7,663 bases of DNA, taken from positions 1 to 7,663 of the forward strand of contig JAHDGP010000146.1 in NCBI GenBank assembly GCA_020627525.1. Direction: 5' to 3'. Under the pieces are notes generated by a model that had not been told where the DNA came from, did not search any database, and saw only the letters and a list, made by a program, of their open reading frames with translations. The position numbers were made by a program, and so were the translations under genes. The stretch is from Bacteroidota bacterium (lineage in GTDB: Bacteria > Bacteroidota > Bacteroidia > Chitinophagales > UBA2359). Positions 1 to 6,319 of this stretch are shown piece after piece; position 1 is the first letter of the stretch; each line of letters begins with the position of its first letter.

Positions 1-340
1 TGAGCAAATTTCTAACTTCAAAAGATTTTTTATGAAGTAAATTTCTGTTCCAATTATTCATCATTTTTTGATTTCGAACAAGGTCTTTAAAGGCTAATTT
101 CAAACTGTCTTTGTTTGTTTTTGAAAAAAATTTATGAGCTTTCAAAAAATCAATTTTAGGGACATTGTTTAATGCGGCAATTGCTGTCTCTTTTACCTGA
201 GTGCTTTCCTTTATTGAACGCTCCGTATTTGAGGATTTAGTCTTTTTTAAAATCGGAATTTGAAACAACATCCAACAAAAAATTAAAAAGAGAACCAAAT
301 ATAGAAGCTCAAATCTAGCATTTAATTTACTTGTTTTCAT
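1..340 (-). CDS. Partial unrecognised protein with N-terminal membrane anchor
   Basis: An open frame of 113 codons runs from an ATG at 340-338 to the window edge without a stop, so only the N-terminal part is visible. An in-frame TGA lies upstream at 376-374, and this ATG is the first one after it. The protein begins MKTSKLNARFELLYLVLFLI; residues about 10-31 form one hydrophobic segment, suitable as a signal anchor or uncleaved signal. The rest is polar, rich in Lys, Asn and Ser, and looks partly helical. There is no lipoprotein Cys box at a cleavage position. I do not recognise the family and give no function. It lies 69 bases downstream of the metalloregulator on the same strand, so it could be co-transcribed with it, and no clear TAnnTTTG box precedes its start. 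The gene is likely real because the frame stays open in an AT-rich region and has a sensible membrane-anchor start. Confidence 0.6.
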   Translation of the reverse strand, partial: MKTSKLNARFELLYLVLFLIFCWMLFQIPILKKTKSSNTERSIKESTQVKETAIAALNNVPKIDFLKAHKFFSKTNKDSLKLAFKDLVRNQKMMNNWNRNLLHKKSFEVRNLL

Positions 341-409
341 TTCTCGAAATTTTGACTTAGGGAAATTAGTATTTCAATAAAATGCGAACAACTCTAAAAA
401 GATACAATG

Positions 410-1087
410 CTAAGCCATCTGAATGTATAAATTCTTACAAATTTTACTCGAAACGTTAAAACTGCTTTCATTTTCAAGCTTGACAATCATTGATTGATCA
501 AATTCAATAATTTCTGTTATTTCAACTTTTGTTCCCAAAACCAACTTTTTAGAGTCTAGGTATTCCAAGAATTGAGGGCTGTGCATTTTAACTCCTACTA
601 TTATGCCAGCCTCCGATATTTTCAGATCAGACAACAAGATTTCAGGCTTTGCCCTAAACTTCCCTTCTTTGTCTGGAATCGGATCTCCATGCGGATCATA
701 TTCGGGGTATTCCAAAAAGGCATCTAGCCTATGCACCAGCTCATCAGATTTTATATGTTCTAATTGCTCAGCAATTGGATGAACTTCTGCCCACGTAAAA
801 CCCAGTTTTTCAACCAAAAAAACCTCCCATAACCGGTGTTTGCGAATAAGATCAGTCGCTATTTTTTTTCCTAAACCGCTTAATCTCACACCCTTATAAG
901 GCACATAAGTCAACATGGTTTTTTCCGCTAATCGTTTTACCATATCCGTTACCGATGCAGCTTTGGTTTGCATTTCATCGGCAATAGAATTTGTAGATAC
1001 GTAACTATTTTCACTTATTTTTTCTGATAGAGAATAAACAGCTTTTAAATAATTCTCTTCTGTGCTACTGATCTTTTTTTGACTCAT
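410..1087 (-). CDS. DtxR/MntR-family metal-dependent transcriptional repressor
   Basis: This 225-residue protein has the three-part layout of the long DtxR family. Residues 1-70 are a winged helix (STEENYLKAVYSL and ASVTDMVKRLAEK, with the recognition helix near 43-56). Residues 71-140 are the metal-binding and dimerisation domain, ending in DPHGDPIP. Residues about 150-225 are a FeoA/SH3-like domain. Alignment by eye to DtxR places H84, E88 and H103 at the ancillary site and E107, E110 and H111 at the primary site. DtxR has Cys102 where this protein has E107; Glu at that position is typical of Mn(II)-responsive MntR proteins. N12 sits where DtxR has Met10 and B. subtilis MntR has Asp8. The expected role is a cytoplasmic repressor of metal uptake that binds DNA when loaded with Mn(II) or Fe(II). 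A perfect palindrome 36 bases upstream of the start suggests autoregulation. Family assignment is firm; the choice between Mn and Fe is inference. Confidence 0.93.
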   Translation of the reverse strand: MSQKKISSTEENYLKAVYSLSEKISENSYVSTNSIADEMQTKAASVTDMVKRLAEKTMLTYVPYKGVRLSGLGKKIATDLIRKHRLWEVFLVEKLGFTWAEVHPIAEQLEHIKSDELVHRLDAFLEYPEYDPHGDPIPDKEGKFRAKPEILLSDLKISEAGIIVGVKMHSPQFLEYLDSKKLVLGTKVEITEIIEFDQSMIVKLENESSFNVSSKICKNLYIQMA

Positions 1088-1092
1088 TCGTT

Positions 1093-1100
1093 CAAATATA
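1093..1100 (-). promoter_or_regulatory. Predicted -7 promoter box of the metalloregulator gene
   Basis: Read on the minus strand this is TATATTTG, an exact match to the Bacteroidota -7 consensus TAnnTTTG. Only five bases separate it from the ATG at 1087, so transcription would start at or within a few bases of the start codon, giving a leaderless or nearly leaderless mRNA. I see no good TTG-type -33 element at the usual spacing. The expected -33 area is around 1118-1126, which touches the edge of the 1123-1146 palindrome. Confidence 0.55.
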
Positions 1101-1122
1101 GAAAAATTTTCATTTTTCTAAA

Positions 1123-1146
1123 AATATTTAGACTAGTCTAAATATT
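1123..1146. promoter_or_regulatory. Perfect 24-bp palindrome, probable DtxR/MntR operator
   Basis: The left half is AATATTTAGACT and the right half is its exact reverse complement, centred between 1134 and 1135. The core TTTAGACTAGTCTAAA has the TTAG...CTAA edges seen in DtxR-family operators such as the DtxR box TTAGG...CCTAA. It lies 36 bases upstream of the divergent metalloregulator start and meets the expected -33 region of that gene's promoter, so occupancy should block RNA polymerase. It is about 140 bases upstream of cmk, too far to control it simply. A second, weaker inverted repeat follows directly at 1146-1162 (TAATTAA, TCG, TTAATTA). The palindrome is seen directly; its assignment as an operator is inferred from position and resemblance. 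Confidence 0.75.
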
Positions 1147-1272
1147 AATTAATCGTTAATTAGGTTTTCAGGTATTAGAATGTATATCAACCCAATATCT
1201 CTCAGTTGCATTTCGCTTGTATTTATTATGTAAATTATTTTATACCTTACCAACAAAGTTACTCATAGTACT

Positions 1273-1280
1273 TATCTTTG
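1273..1280 (+). promoter_or_regulatory. Predicted -7 promoter box of cmk
   Basis: The sequence TATCTTTG matches the Bacteroidota -7 consensus TAnnTTTG exactly. It ends six bases before the ATG at 1287, so the transcript would begin at or almost at the start codon. There is no strong TTG at the expected -33 distance (about 1247-1256; only TTAC is present). The box contains the TTG at 1278 that would be the furthest upstream possible start of cmk, which argues against that start. Confidence 0.55.
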
Positions 1281-1286
1281 CAGGCA

Positions 1287-2003
1287 ATGAGGAAAAAAAT
1301 AATCATTGCTGTAGATGGATACTCTTCTTGTGGCAAAAGTACACTTGCAAAAGATCTGGCTAAAGAGCTGAACTACATATATATAGACAGCGGTGCTATG
1401 TATCGTGCGGTGACTTTGTATTTTATGGATGAAAACATTGAAATTAAAGACACAAATGCAATTAATGCTGCGCTTGAAAAAATTCAAATTCGATTTAGAC
1501 TAAATGAAATTCTTTCGCGTAATGAGACCTATCTAAATGATAGAAATGTTGAAGAATTAATCAGATCTCCTCAAGTTTCCTCTAGGGTTTCAGAAGTGAG
1601 TGCAATCAAAGAGGTGCGTCAATTCTTGGTTAAACAACAAAAAGAAATGGGCAAAGAACGAGGCATCGTAATGGATGGTCGTGACATTGGAACGGTTGTT
1701 TTTAAAGATGCTGAATTGAAATTGTTTATTACAGCAGATGTTGAAGTAAGAGCAAAAAGAAGGCATCTTGAAATGATGGAAAAAGGAATTTCTATAACCA
1801 TTGATGAAGTAAAACAAAACCTTGATCACCGAGATCATATTGATACCCACCGTGCTGAAAGTCCGCTTTACAAAGCCAATGATGCTATTTTAATTGACAA
1901 TACGATTTTAACTAGACCGCAACAATTGAAACTCATCTCCAATCTTGCAAAAAAAATGATTGAAGAAATTTCTGAGAATGAAGCCAATTCGCAAACAGAA
2001 TAG
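1287..2003 (+). CDS. cmk: Cytidylate (CMP/dCMP) kinase
   Basis: This cytoplasmic enzyme phosphorylates CMP and dCMP with ATP to give CDP and dCDP. Numbered from the ATG at 1287 it is 238 residues, close to the usual length of about 225. The P-loop GYSSCGKST is at 11-19. YIDSGAMYRAVT (32-43) is the CMP-binding segment. MDGRDIGTVVF (129-139) is the second conserved CMP-kinase signature. The lid and substrate region contains RAKRR (155-159) and DHRDHIDTHRAESPL (180-194), and LIDNT (202-206) is the typical C-terminal strand. A TTG at 1278 would add MQA, but it lies inside a likely -7 promoter box, so ATG 1287 is preferred. ispH follows after 32 bases on the same strand, and the pair probably forms one transcript. 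Clustering of cmk with ispH is known in several bacterial groups. Confidence 0.97.
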   Translation: MRKKIIIAVDGYSSCGKSTLAKDLAKELNYIYIDSGAMYRAVTLYFMDENIEIKDTNAINAALEKIQIRFRLNEILSRNETYLNDRNVEELIRSPQVSSRVSEVSAIKEVRQFLVKQQKEMGKERGIVMDGRDIGTVVFKDAELKLFITADVEVRAKRRHLEMMEKGISITIDEVKQNLDHRDHIDTHRAESPLYKANDAILIDNTILTRPQQLKLISNLAKKMIEEISENEANSQTE

Positions 2004-2035
2004 TACGTTCTTTTGTTATATAAAAAAATTGGTCA

Positions 2036-3256
2036 ATGAAAACTTTTGAAGTTCCACAGTATTATAAAAGTGAGATTGTTTCTAAAATTAAATCTTTTCG
2101 AAAAACGCAAGATCCGAGGAAAAAAGATTTCTCTCCTTCTGTACTAAATTTTGGTCCAGTATCTTTTTATTTAGCCAGACATTTTGGTTTTTGTTATGGC
2201 GTAGAAAATGCTATTGAAATTGCCTATAAAACGATCGAACAGTATCCTGACAAAAGGATTTTTTTTCTTAGTGAAATGATACATAATCCAAATGTCAATG
2301 AAGATTTAAATGCAAGAGGTGTTCAGTTTATAATGACCACCAAAGGTGAACAACTTATTCCGTGGGATGCCATTTCAAGTGAGGACATTGTGCTGATTCC
2401 TGCTTTTGGAACCAGTCTTGAAACAAAAGAATTGCTTAAGGCTAAAAATATAGACTACGGTACTTATGATACTACCTGCCCCTTCGTCGAGAAAGTATGG
2501 AATCGTGCGGGAAAATTAGGGCAAAAAGATCACAGCATCATCGTTCACGGCAAACCACAACACGAAGAGACAAAAGCAACTTTTTCACATAGTGCAGATA
2601 GCGCCCCTACCCTCATTATCAAAAATTTAAAAGAAGCGGAGTTGTTAGCTGAAATAATTTTAGACCAAAGACCTATTTCAGATTTTTATCAATTGTTCGC
2701 CAATCGTTACTCAAAAGGTTTTGATCCTAAAAAGGATTTTGAAAAAATAGGCGTTGTAAATCAAACAACAATGCTTGCTTCGGAAACGCAAGAAATTGCT
2801 GCATTTATTAAATCTATTTTAGAAAAAAAATATGGATCTGAAAATATAAAAAATCATTTTGCTGATACTCGTGACACCCTTTGTTACGCAACAAACGACA
2901 ATCAACAATCGACCCTAGCATTGCTAGAAGAGTCTGTAGATCTTGTTTTGGTTATTGGAGGATATAATAGCAGTAACACATCGCATTTGGTAGAGTTGTG
3001 CGAAACAAAATTCCCGACTTATTTCATCTCAGATAAACATAAAATCATTTCAGAAACAACAATCAGTCATTTCGATTTGCATCAGCAAAAAGAAGTTACA
3101 ACTACTGATTATTTACCCAATAAAGAAAATTTAAAAATAATCATTACCAGTGGAGCCTCTTGCCCTGATTCAATGTTGGAGCAAGTACTTTTAAAAATGC
3201 TATCATTTTTTGACCAGACAAAAAGTGTTGAAGAGGTATTGAATGAAATGGCATAG
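2036..3256 (+). CDS. ispH: 4-hydroxy-3-methylbut-2-enyl diphosphate reductase (long form)
   Basis: IspH (LytB) catalyses the last step of the MEP pathway, reducing HMBPP to IPP and DMAPP with a [4Fe-4S] cluster. The three cluster ligands are visible: C53 (RHFGFCYGVENAI), C148 (TTCPFVEKVW) and C283 (DTLCYATNDNQ). Other active-site residues by alignment to E. coli IspH are H83 (MIHNPNVNEDL), H176 and E178 (PQHEETKAT), T244/T245 (VNQTTM), S312 and N314 (GYNSSNTSHL) and S375 (TSGASCPD). At 406 residues it is clearly longer than the roughly 316 residues of the E. coli enzyme. It has about 40 extra N-terminal residues and an insertion near 190-240, like the long cyanobacterial and plant forms. The start ATG has no clear Shine-Dalgarno sequence. 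It is probably translated from the cmk transcript. Its stop lies 11 bases from the convergent stop of the S41 protease gene. Confidence 0.97.
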   Translation: MKTFEVPQYYKSEIVSKIKSFRKTQDPRKKDFSPSVLNFGPVSFYLARHFGFCYGVENAIEIAYKTIEQYPDKRIFFLSEMIHNPNVNEDLNARGVQFIMTTKGEQLIPWDAISSEDIVLIPAFGTSLETKELLKAKNIDYGTYDTTCPFVEKVWNRAGKLGQKDHSIIVHGKPQHEETKATFSHSADSAPTLIIKNLKEAELLAEIILDQRPISDFYQLFANRYSKGFDPKKDFEKIGVVNQTTMLASETQEIAAFIKSILEKKYGSENIKNHFADTRDTLCYATNDNQQSTLALLEESVDLVLVIGGYNSSNTSHLVELCETKFPTYFISDKHKIISETTISHFDLHQQKEVTTTDYLPNKENLKIIITSGASCPDSMLEQVLLKMLSFFDQTKSVEEVLNEMA

Positions 3257-3267
3257 AGAGTTAAAAA

Positions 3268-4935
3268 CTATTGTGCATTTACATCTTCAGTATTATTTAA
3301 CAAGGTTGCCATTTTTTGAGGATTTTTCAATTCGTTTACAGCAGAATTAAATATATCATCTGTCTGTTCCAATATTGAATAATATCCCTTATTTCGCCAA
3401 ATCAGTCTAGCAATGTGCGCTTTGATCGTCGTTTTCAAATCAACAATATTCTCTTCAATCTTAGGACGATTGAATTTAAAGTCTACCGAATTCAAAAATT
3501 CGTAAAACTCTTCTATTGTAGAAGCATTTATATCAAATGAATTTTTAAAACTTTCAAAATCAGTAAGGGATTTATACCTTTTCAAATTGCGACTAAAATG
3601 TTCAATAACAAAACCCTGAACTCGTGAGCGAGCTTGTAAGTAGTCTGAGCTAAATTTTGTTGTATCAATTGGTATAAACACATCTGGAACAATCCCGCCT
3701 CCACCGTATACAACACGGTTAGCCAAAGTAAAATATTTGGTAGTGTCTTGCATTTTCAAACTATCTTCATTGAATAGTTCACCATTTTCAAAACGATCAT
3801 TTATCTCCGCATTGTAAGACTTTTCATTTCCTTTTTCATAAAATTTTTGAATGGATCTTCCACTTGGCGTAAAGTATCTGGCAACTGTTAATCGAATCGC
3901 AGATTTGTCTGACAAAGTATGTTGCTCTTGCACCAAACCTTTTCCAAAAGACCGTCGACCGATAACCAGCCCTCTATCCAAATCTTGAATTGCTCCTGCC
4001 AAAATTTCACTTGCTGAAGCTGAGTCTTGATCAATTAAAACAATCAATTCTCCTTCTTCAAATAATCCATAGGCTTTAGAAAAATAATTTTTACGATTGT
4101 AATTTCTCCCTTCTGTATAAACCAATAATTTTTTACCACCGATTAATTCATCACAAATTTGAGTTGCCGCTTCTAAGTAACCTCCTGGATTTTGTCTCAA
4201 ATCCAGTATTAATTTTTTAACACCCTTTTCCACTAATTCCTGTAGCGCTGATCCAAATTCATGATATGTCGTTGCACTAAAACGCGTCAGTTTTATATAA
4301 CCAATTTCATTGTCAACCATATACGAAGCTTCCAAGCTGTGGACGGGTATTTTGTCTCTAACAATTGTAAATTCTAGCAATTCAGCCTCACTTTGACGCA
4401 TCACTTTAATGGTAACAGGCGAACCCTTTTCTCCTTTCAACAAACTGACGACATCCTTGTTTTTCAATTCTCCACCAGTGATAATGGAATCTTCTATTTG
4501 AACAATTTTATCACCACTTAAAATACCGACTTTCTCAGAAGGTCCATCTTCAACAACCGAACTGACATATAGTGTATCTTTCAATATAAAAAACTCGATT
4601 CCAATTCCTTCAAAATTTCCCTTAAGAGATTCATTGACATTTTTCAATTCATCGGAAGTGATATAATTGGAATGTGGATCTAACTCCTCAAGAGTTTCCT
4701 TTATCACTTGCTCTCTAAGTTTCTTATTATCAATAGTATCTACATACTTAGCTTCAATAAAGTTGAACACTTCATTGATTGTTTCATTACCCGCAAATGT
4801 AGTTTGATATTCTCCAGGACTCAGTTTGAGCTTTAAGTTTTCGTATAACTTATATCCAATTTGCATACCAGCAATCATGGTTAATGCAAAAGCAATTGGC
4901 AAATAAATTTGAAGATTGGATTTCTTGTTTGTCAT
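3268..4935 (-). CDS. S41 carboxy-terminal processing peptidase (CtpA/CtpB/Prc family)
   Basis: This 555-residue serine protease belongs to the tail-specific (C-terminal processing) family and is expected in the periplasm, anchored to the inner membrane. A hydrophobic segment at about 10-28 acts as signal or anchor. A helical N-terminal domain (50-100) contains the conserved ELDPHSNYI. A PDZ domain spans about 105-185 (FEGIGIEF, VVEDGPSEKVGILSGDKIV). The S41 core runs from about 195 to 425. The catalytic residues are most likely S307 (DSASASE), K332 (SFGKGLVQ) and Q336, with the same spacing as the CtpB Ser-Lys-Gln triad. LDLRQNPGGYLEAA (244-257) and GGGIVPDVFI (412-421) are also family signatures. 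A C-terminal helical extension of about 130 residues is common in Bacteroidota members. The substrate is unknown. Upstream is the dipeptidase gene on the same strand, but a -7 box in the 158-base gap suggests a separate promoter. Confidence 0.95.
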   Translation of the reverse strand: MTNKKSNLQIYLPIAFALTMIAGMQIGYKLYENLKLKLSPGEYQTTFAGNETINEVFNFIEAKYVDTIDNKKLREQVIKETLEELDPHSNYITSDELKNVNESLKGNFEGIGIEFFILKDTLYVSSVVEDGPSEKVGILSGDKIVQIEDSIITGGELKNKDVVSLLKGEKGSPVTIKVMRQSEAELLEFTIVRDKIPVHSLEASYMVDNEIGYIKLTRFSATTYHEFGSALQELVEKGVKKLILDLRQNPGGYLEAATQICDELIGGKKLLVYTEGRNYNRKNYFSKAYGLFEEGELIVLIDQDSASASEILAGAIQDLDRGLVIGRRSFGKGLVQEQHTLSDKSAIRLTVARYFTPSGRSIQKFYEKGNEKSYNAEINDRFENGELFNEDSLKMQDTTKYFTLANRVVYGGGGIVPDVFIPIDTTKFSSDYLQARSRVQGFVIEHFSRNLKRYKSLTDFESFKNSFDINASTIEEFYEFLNSVDFKFNRPKIEENIVDLKTTIKAHIARLIWRNKGYYSILEQTDDIFNSAVNELKNPQKMATLLNNTEDVNAQ

Positions 4936-4942
4936 CGCAGCA

Positions 4943-4950
4943 CAAATATA
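4943..4950 (-). promoter_or_regulatory. Predicted -7 promoter box of the S41 protease gene
   Basis: On the minus strand the sequence is TATATTTG, an exact TAnnTTTG match, ending seven bases before the ATG at 4935. The predicted mRNA would have at most a very short leader. No convincing -33 TTG was found at the usual spacing. Confidence 0.5.
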
Positions 4951-5093
4951 AGCTTAAATGACATAGAGCATGTTGAGAATTTCAGATTTAAATAGAAAAT
5001 GCCACTTTTTCTAGCAAATTTTGTCTTTTTTTTACATCAAAGTCATCCCTATTAAGATTTGTTAACAATGTTGGGGTTTACTTTCAAAAAACA

Positions 5094-6005
5094 TCAATCT
5101 ACAATTTCATAACGTCTCCTGATCTCATCTCTTCGGAAAGCATTATAATGCCACCACTCAGACATGATTGGATGGAAACCAGCATCTTTCATTATTTTTC
5201 TCAAAAGCCTTCTATTATCAATTTGTTCTCTGTTTAACTTGCCTTCTTTAAACAATTGATCTTCATATCGAGGTTGCGCCTCAATTCCAAAAAAGTCGTA
5301 TTCTGTTCCCATATCCAACTCGTATCCAATCTCATCCAAAATAGACAGATCAACAGCCGCCCCATAATTATGCATAGAGCCGCTATGCGGACTGGCAACA
5401 TATTTTGATTTGCTGGTCCCTTTGACCTTTTCCCACATTTTGTACTGTACGCTTCTCGGTCTACAACCATCAAAAACGACTAGTCTATATTCCGCATTTA
5501 TCTTTTTTAATAAATTTTGTGCTGTTTTCAACTTATCAGCCACTTCTCTTTGTAAAAAACACTTTTTCAAATCTGTATAAAGTACTTCCCCCATAAAATT
5601 ATCATGTGTTGCATACCTCAATTCCACTACTAGATCATCAATATATTCGTCAATATCCACCAAGCCCATCAATTTTAATCTTTCTTCAATCGGCAAGTTG
5701 GGATCAATTTCTTTTTTGGATTTTGGTGTAATGTTTTCCACCTCCGAAGGTTTTTGTTTATCCTCCTGTTTTGCAATCTCCATCTTTTGTGTTTCCTGCT
5801 CTATAGAATCTTGTTTTGATTCATTGGAGTCATTTGGAGCACTTTCAGTCCCGGTCGTTTTTCTAGCTGCCTCAATAACTCGCTCTCTGTTTTCCTCTTG
5901 AATGGCTTGAGCTGCTTTATTTTTGGAAGATAAAAACACCAATAAATTTAGTATCAACAAAACAATTATTGCGAAATAGGTTAAAACTTTTAGAAATGCT
6001 GTCAT
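5094..6005 (-). CDS. Membrane-anchored M15D D-Ala-D-Ala dipeptidase (VanX/DdpX family)
   Basis: The C-terminal half (about residues 105-303, counted from the ATG at 6005) is a complete zinc dipeptidase of the VanX family, which hydrolyses free D-Ala-D-Ala. The zinc ligands are H212 and D219 in SMHNYGAAVD and H286 in SEWWHY, with E283 as the catalytic base. R182 in FDGCRPRS corresponds to the conserved Arg71 of VanX. LVVELRYATHDNFMG (125-139) is another family hallmark. It carries an unusual N-terminal extension: a hydrophobic segment at about 6-27, then a charged Glu/Lys/Gln/Ser-rich linker to about residue 105, where classical VanX is a short soluble cytoplasmic protein. There is no lipobox Cys. 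Positive charges flank the membrane segment on its C-terminal side (SSKNK), so the side on which the enzyme faces is uncertain. A TTG immediately before the ATG could add one Met but is unlikely to be used. Family and active site are clear; the physiological role (peptidoglycan turnover or recycling) is inference. Confidence 0.92.
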   Translation of the reverse strand: MTAFLKVLTYFAIIVLLILNLLVFLSSKNKAAQAIQEENRERVIEAARKTTGTESAPNDSNESKQDSIEQETQKMEIAKQEDKQKPSEVENITPKSKKEIDPNLPIEERLKLMGLVDIDEYIDDLVVELRYATHDNFMGEVLYTDLKKCFLQREVADKLKTAQNLLKKINAEYRLVVFDGCRPRSVQYKMWEKVKGTSKSKYVASPHSGSMHNYGAAVDLSILDEIGYELDMGTEYDFFGIEAQPRYEDQLFKEGKLNREQIDNRRLLRKIMKDAGFHPIMSEWWHYNAFRRDEIRRRYEIVD

Positions 6006-6019
6006 CAATCAAAAATCTT

Positions 6020-6027
6020 CAAAAATA
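6020..6027 (-). promoter_or_regulatory. Predicted -7 promoter box of the dipeptidase gene
   Basis: On the minus strand the sequence reads TATTTTTG, a match to TAnnTTTG, ending 14 bases before the ATG at 6005. This would give a leader of only a few bases. In so AT-rich a region the match could be chance, and the -33 element is weak. Confidence 0.4.
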
Positions 6028-6137
6028 TACAAAACAATTATTTTAAAATAGCTCATAAAAGTACTAAGAATTATATTGATTCCTGATCAATTTGAGGAAT
6101 GCAAAAAAAATAAATTTGATTGTATTTTTTGTTAAGG

Positions 6138-6200
6138 TCAAAGCAGTTTTAAACCCGCTCGCAAGCTACTCGCAACCTTCCTATAGGAAGAAGGCACCTA
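6138..6200. repeat. GC-richer intergenic element with direct and inverted repeats
   Basis: This segment stands out from its AT-rich surroundings. It holds a direct repeat CTCGCAA at 6158-6164 and 6169-6175 (period 11), followed at once by a perfect 14-bp palindrome CTTCCTATAGGAAG at 6177-6190. On the minus strand it is preceded by a TATTTTTG box at 6204-6211, so it could be the start of a small RNA or of a long leader for the dipeptidase. In one minus-strand frame it translates as VPSSYRKVASSLRAGLKLL, but with an in-frame TAG immediately before and a TGA directly after, so it is not a gene. From memory, similar translated fragments recur in flavobacterial intergenic regions, which suggests an interspersed repeat. 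That is recollection and not a search result. Confidence 0.4.
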
Positions 6201-6319
6201 GTACAAAAATAAAATCAATTTTCCAAATCCTAATCTAAATTTCAGAAAATACTATTTAAATTGGATAAAGTTCTTAATAATTCACTACGAAGTATTTTGT
6301 CTAAAATTGGACGTTGATA

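Larger units (their letters stand above)
6006..6319. other. Intergenic region between permease and dipeptidase genes
   Basis: No credible gene is seen in these roughly 310 bases. They hold a minus-strand -7-like box for the dipeptidase (6020-6027); small overlapping inverted repeats at 6075-6091 (ATTGAT, TCCTG, ATCAAT) and 6079-6100 (ATTCCT...AGGAAT); and a GC-richer element near 6138-6200. A second minus-strand TATTTTTG box lies at 6204-6211, and the remainder is AT-rich. The stretch 6212-6319 shows nothing recognisable. Confidence 0.6.

Noticed and set aside
1180..1233. Plus-strand 17-codon frame (MYINPISLSCISLVFIM) as a possible leader peptide for cmk
   Set aside because: No attenuator-like structure follows, the residues do not suggest sensing, and the predicted cmk promoter lies downstream of it.
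1278..1286. Upstream TTG start for cmk adding three residues (MQA)
   Set aside because: The TTG is part of a consensus -7 promoter box, the added residues are not part of the kinase fold, and ATG 1287 gives the expected N-terminus just ahead of the first strand and P-loop.
1272..1850. Minus-strand open frames opposite cmk (1272-1487, 1590-1850, 1619-1801)
   Set aside because: They lie entirely opposite a strongly conserved kinase gene, overlap each other in part and have no domain features; they are shadows of the real coding frame.
5698..5901. Plus-strand frame of 67 codons opposite the dipeptidase linker
   Set aside because: It mirrors the Glu/Lys/Ser-rich linker codons of the real gene and gives a hydrophobic, Ser- and Phe-rich sequence expected of an antisense shadow.
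6138..6197. Minus-strand 19-codon frame VPSSYRKVASSLRAGLKLL as a gene fragment
   Set aside because: An in-frame TAG directly precedes its GTG and a TGA follows; it is better treated as part of a non-coding repeat-like element.
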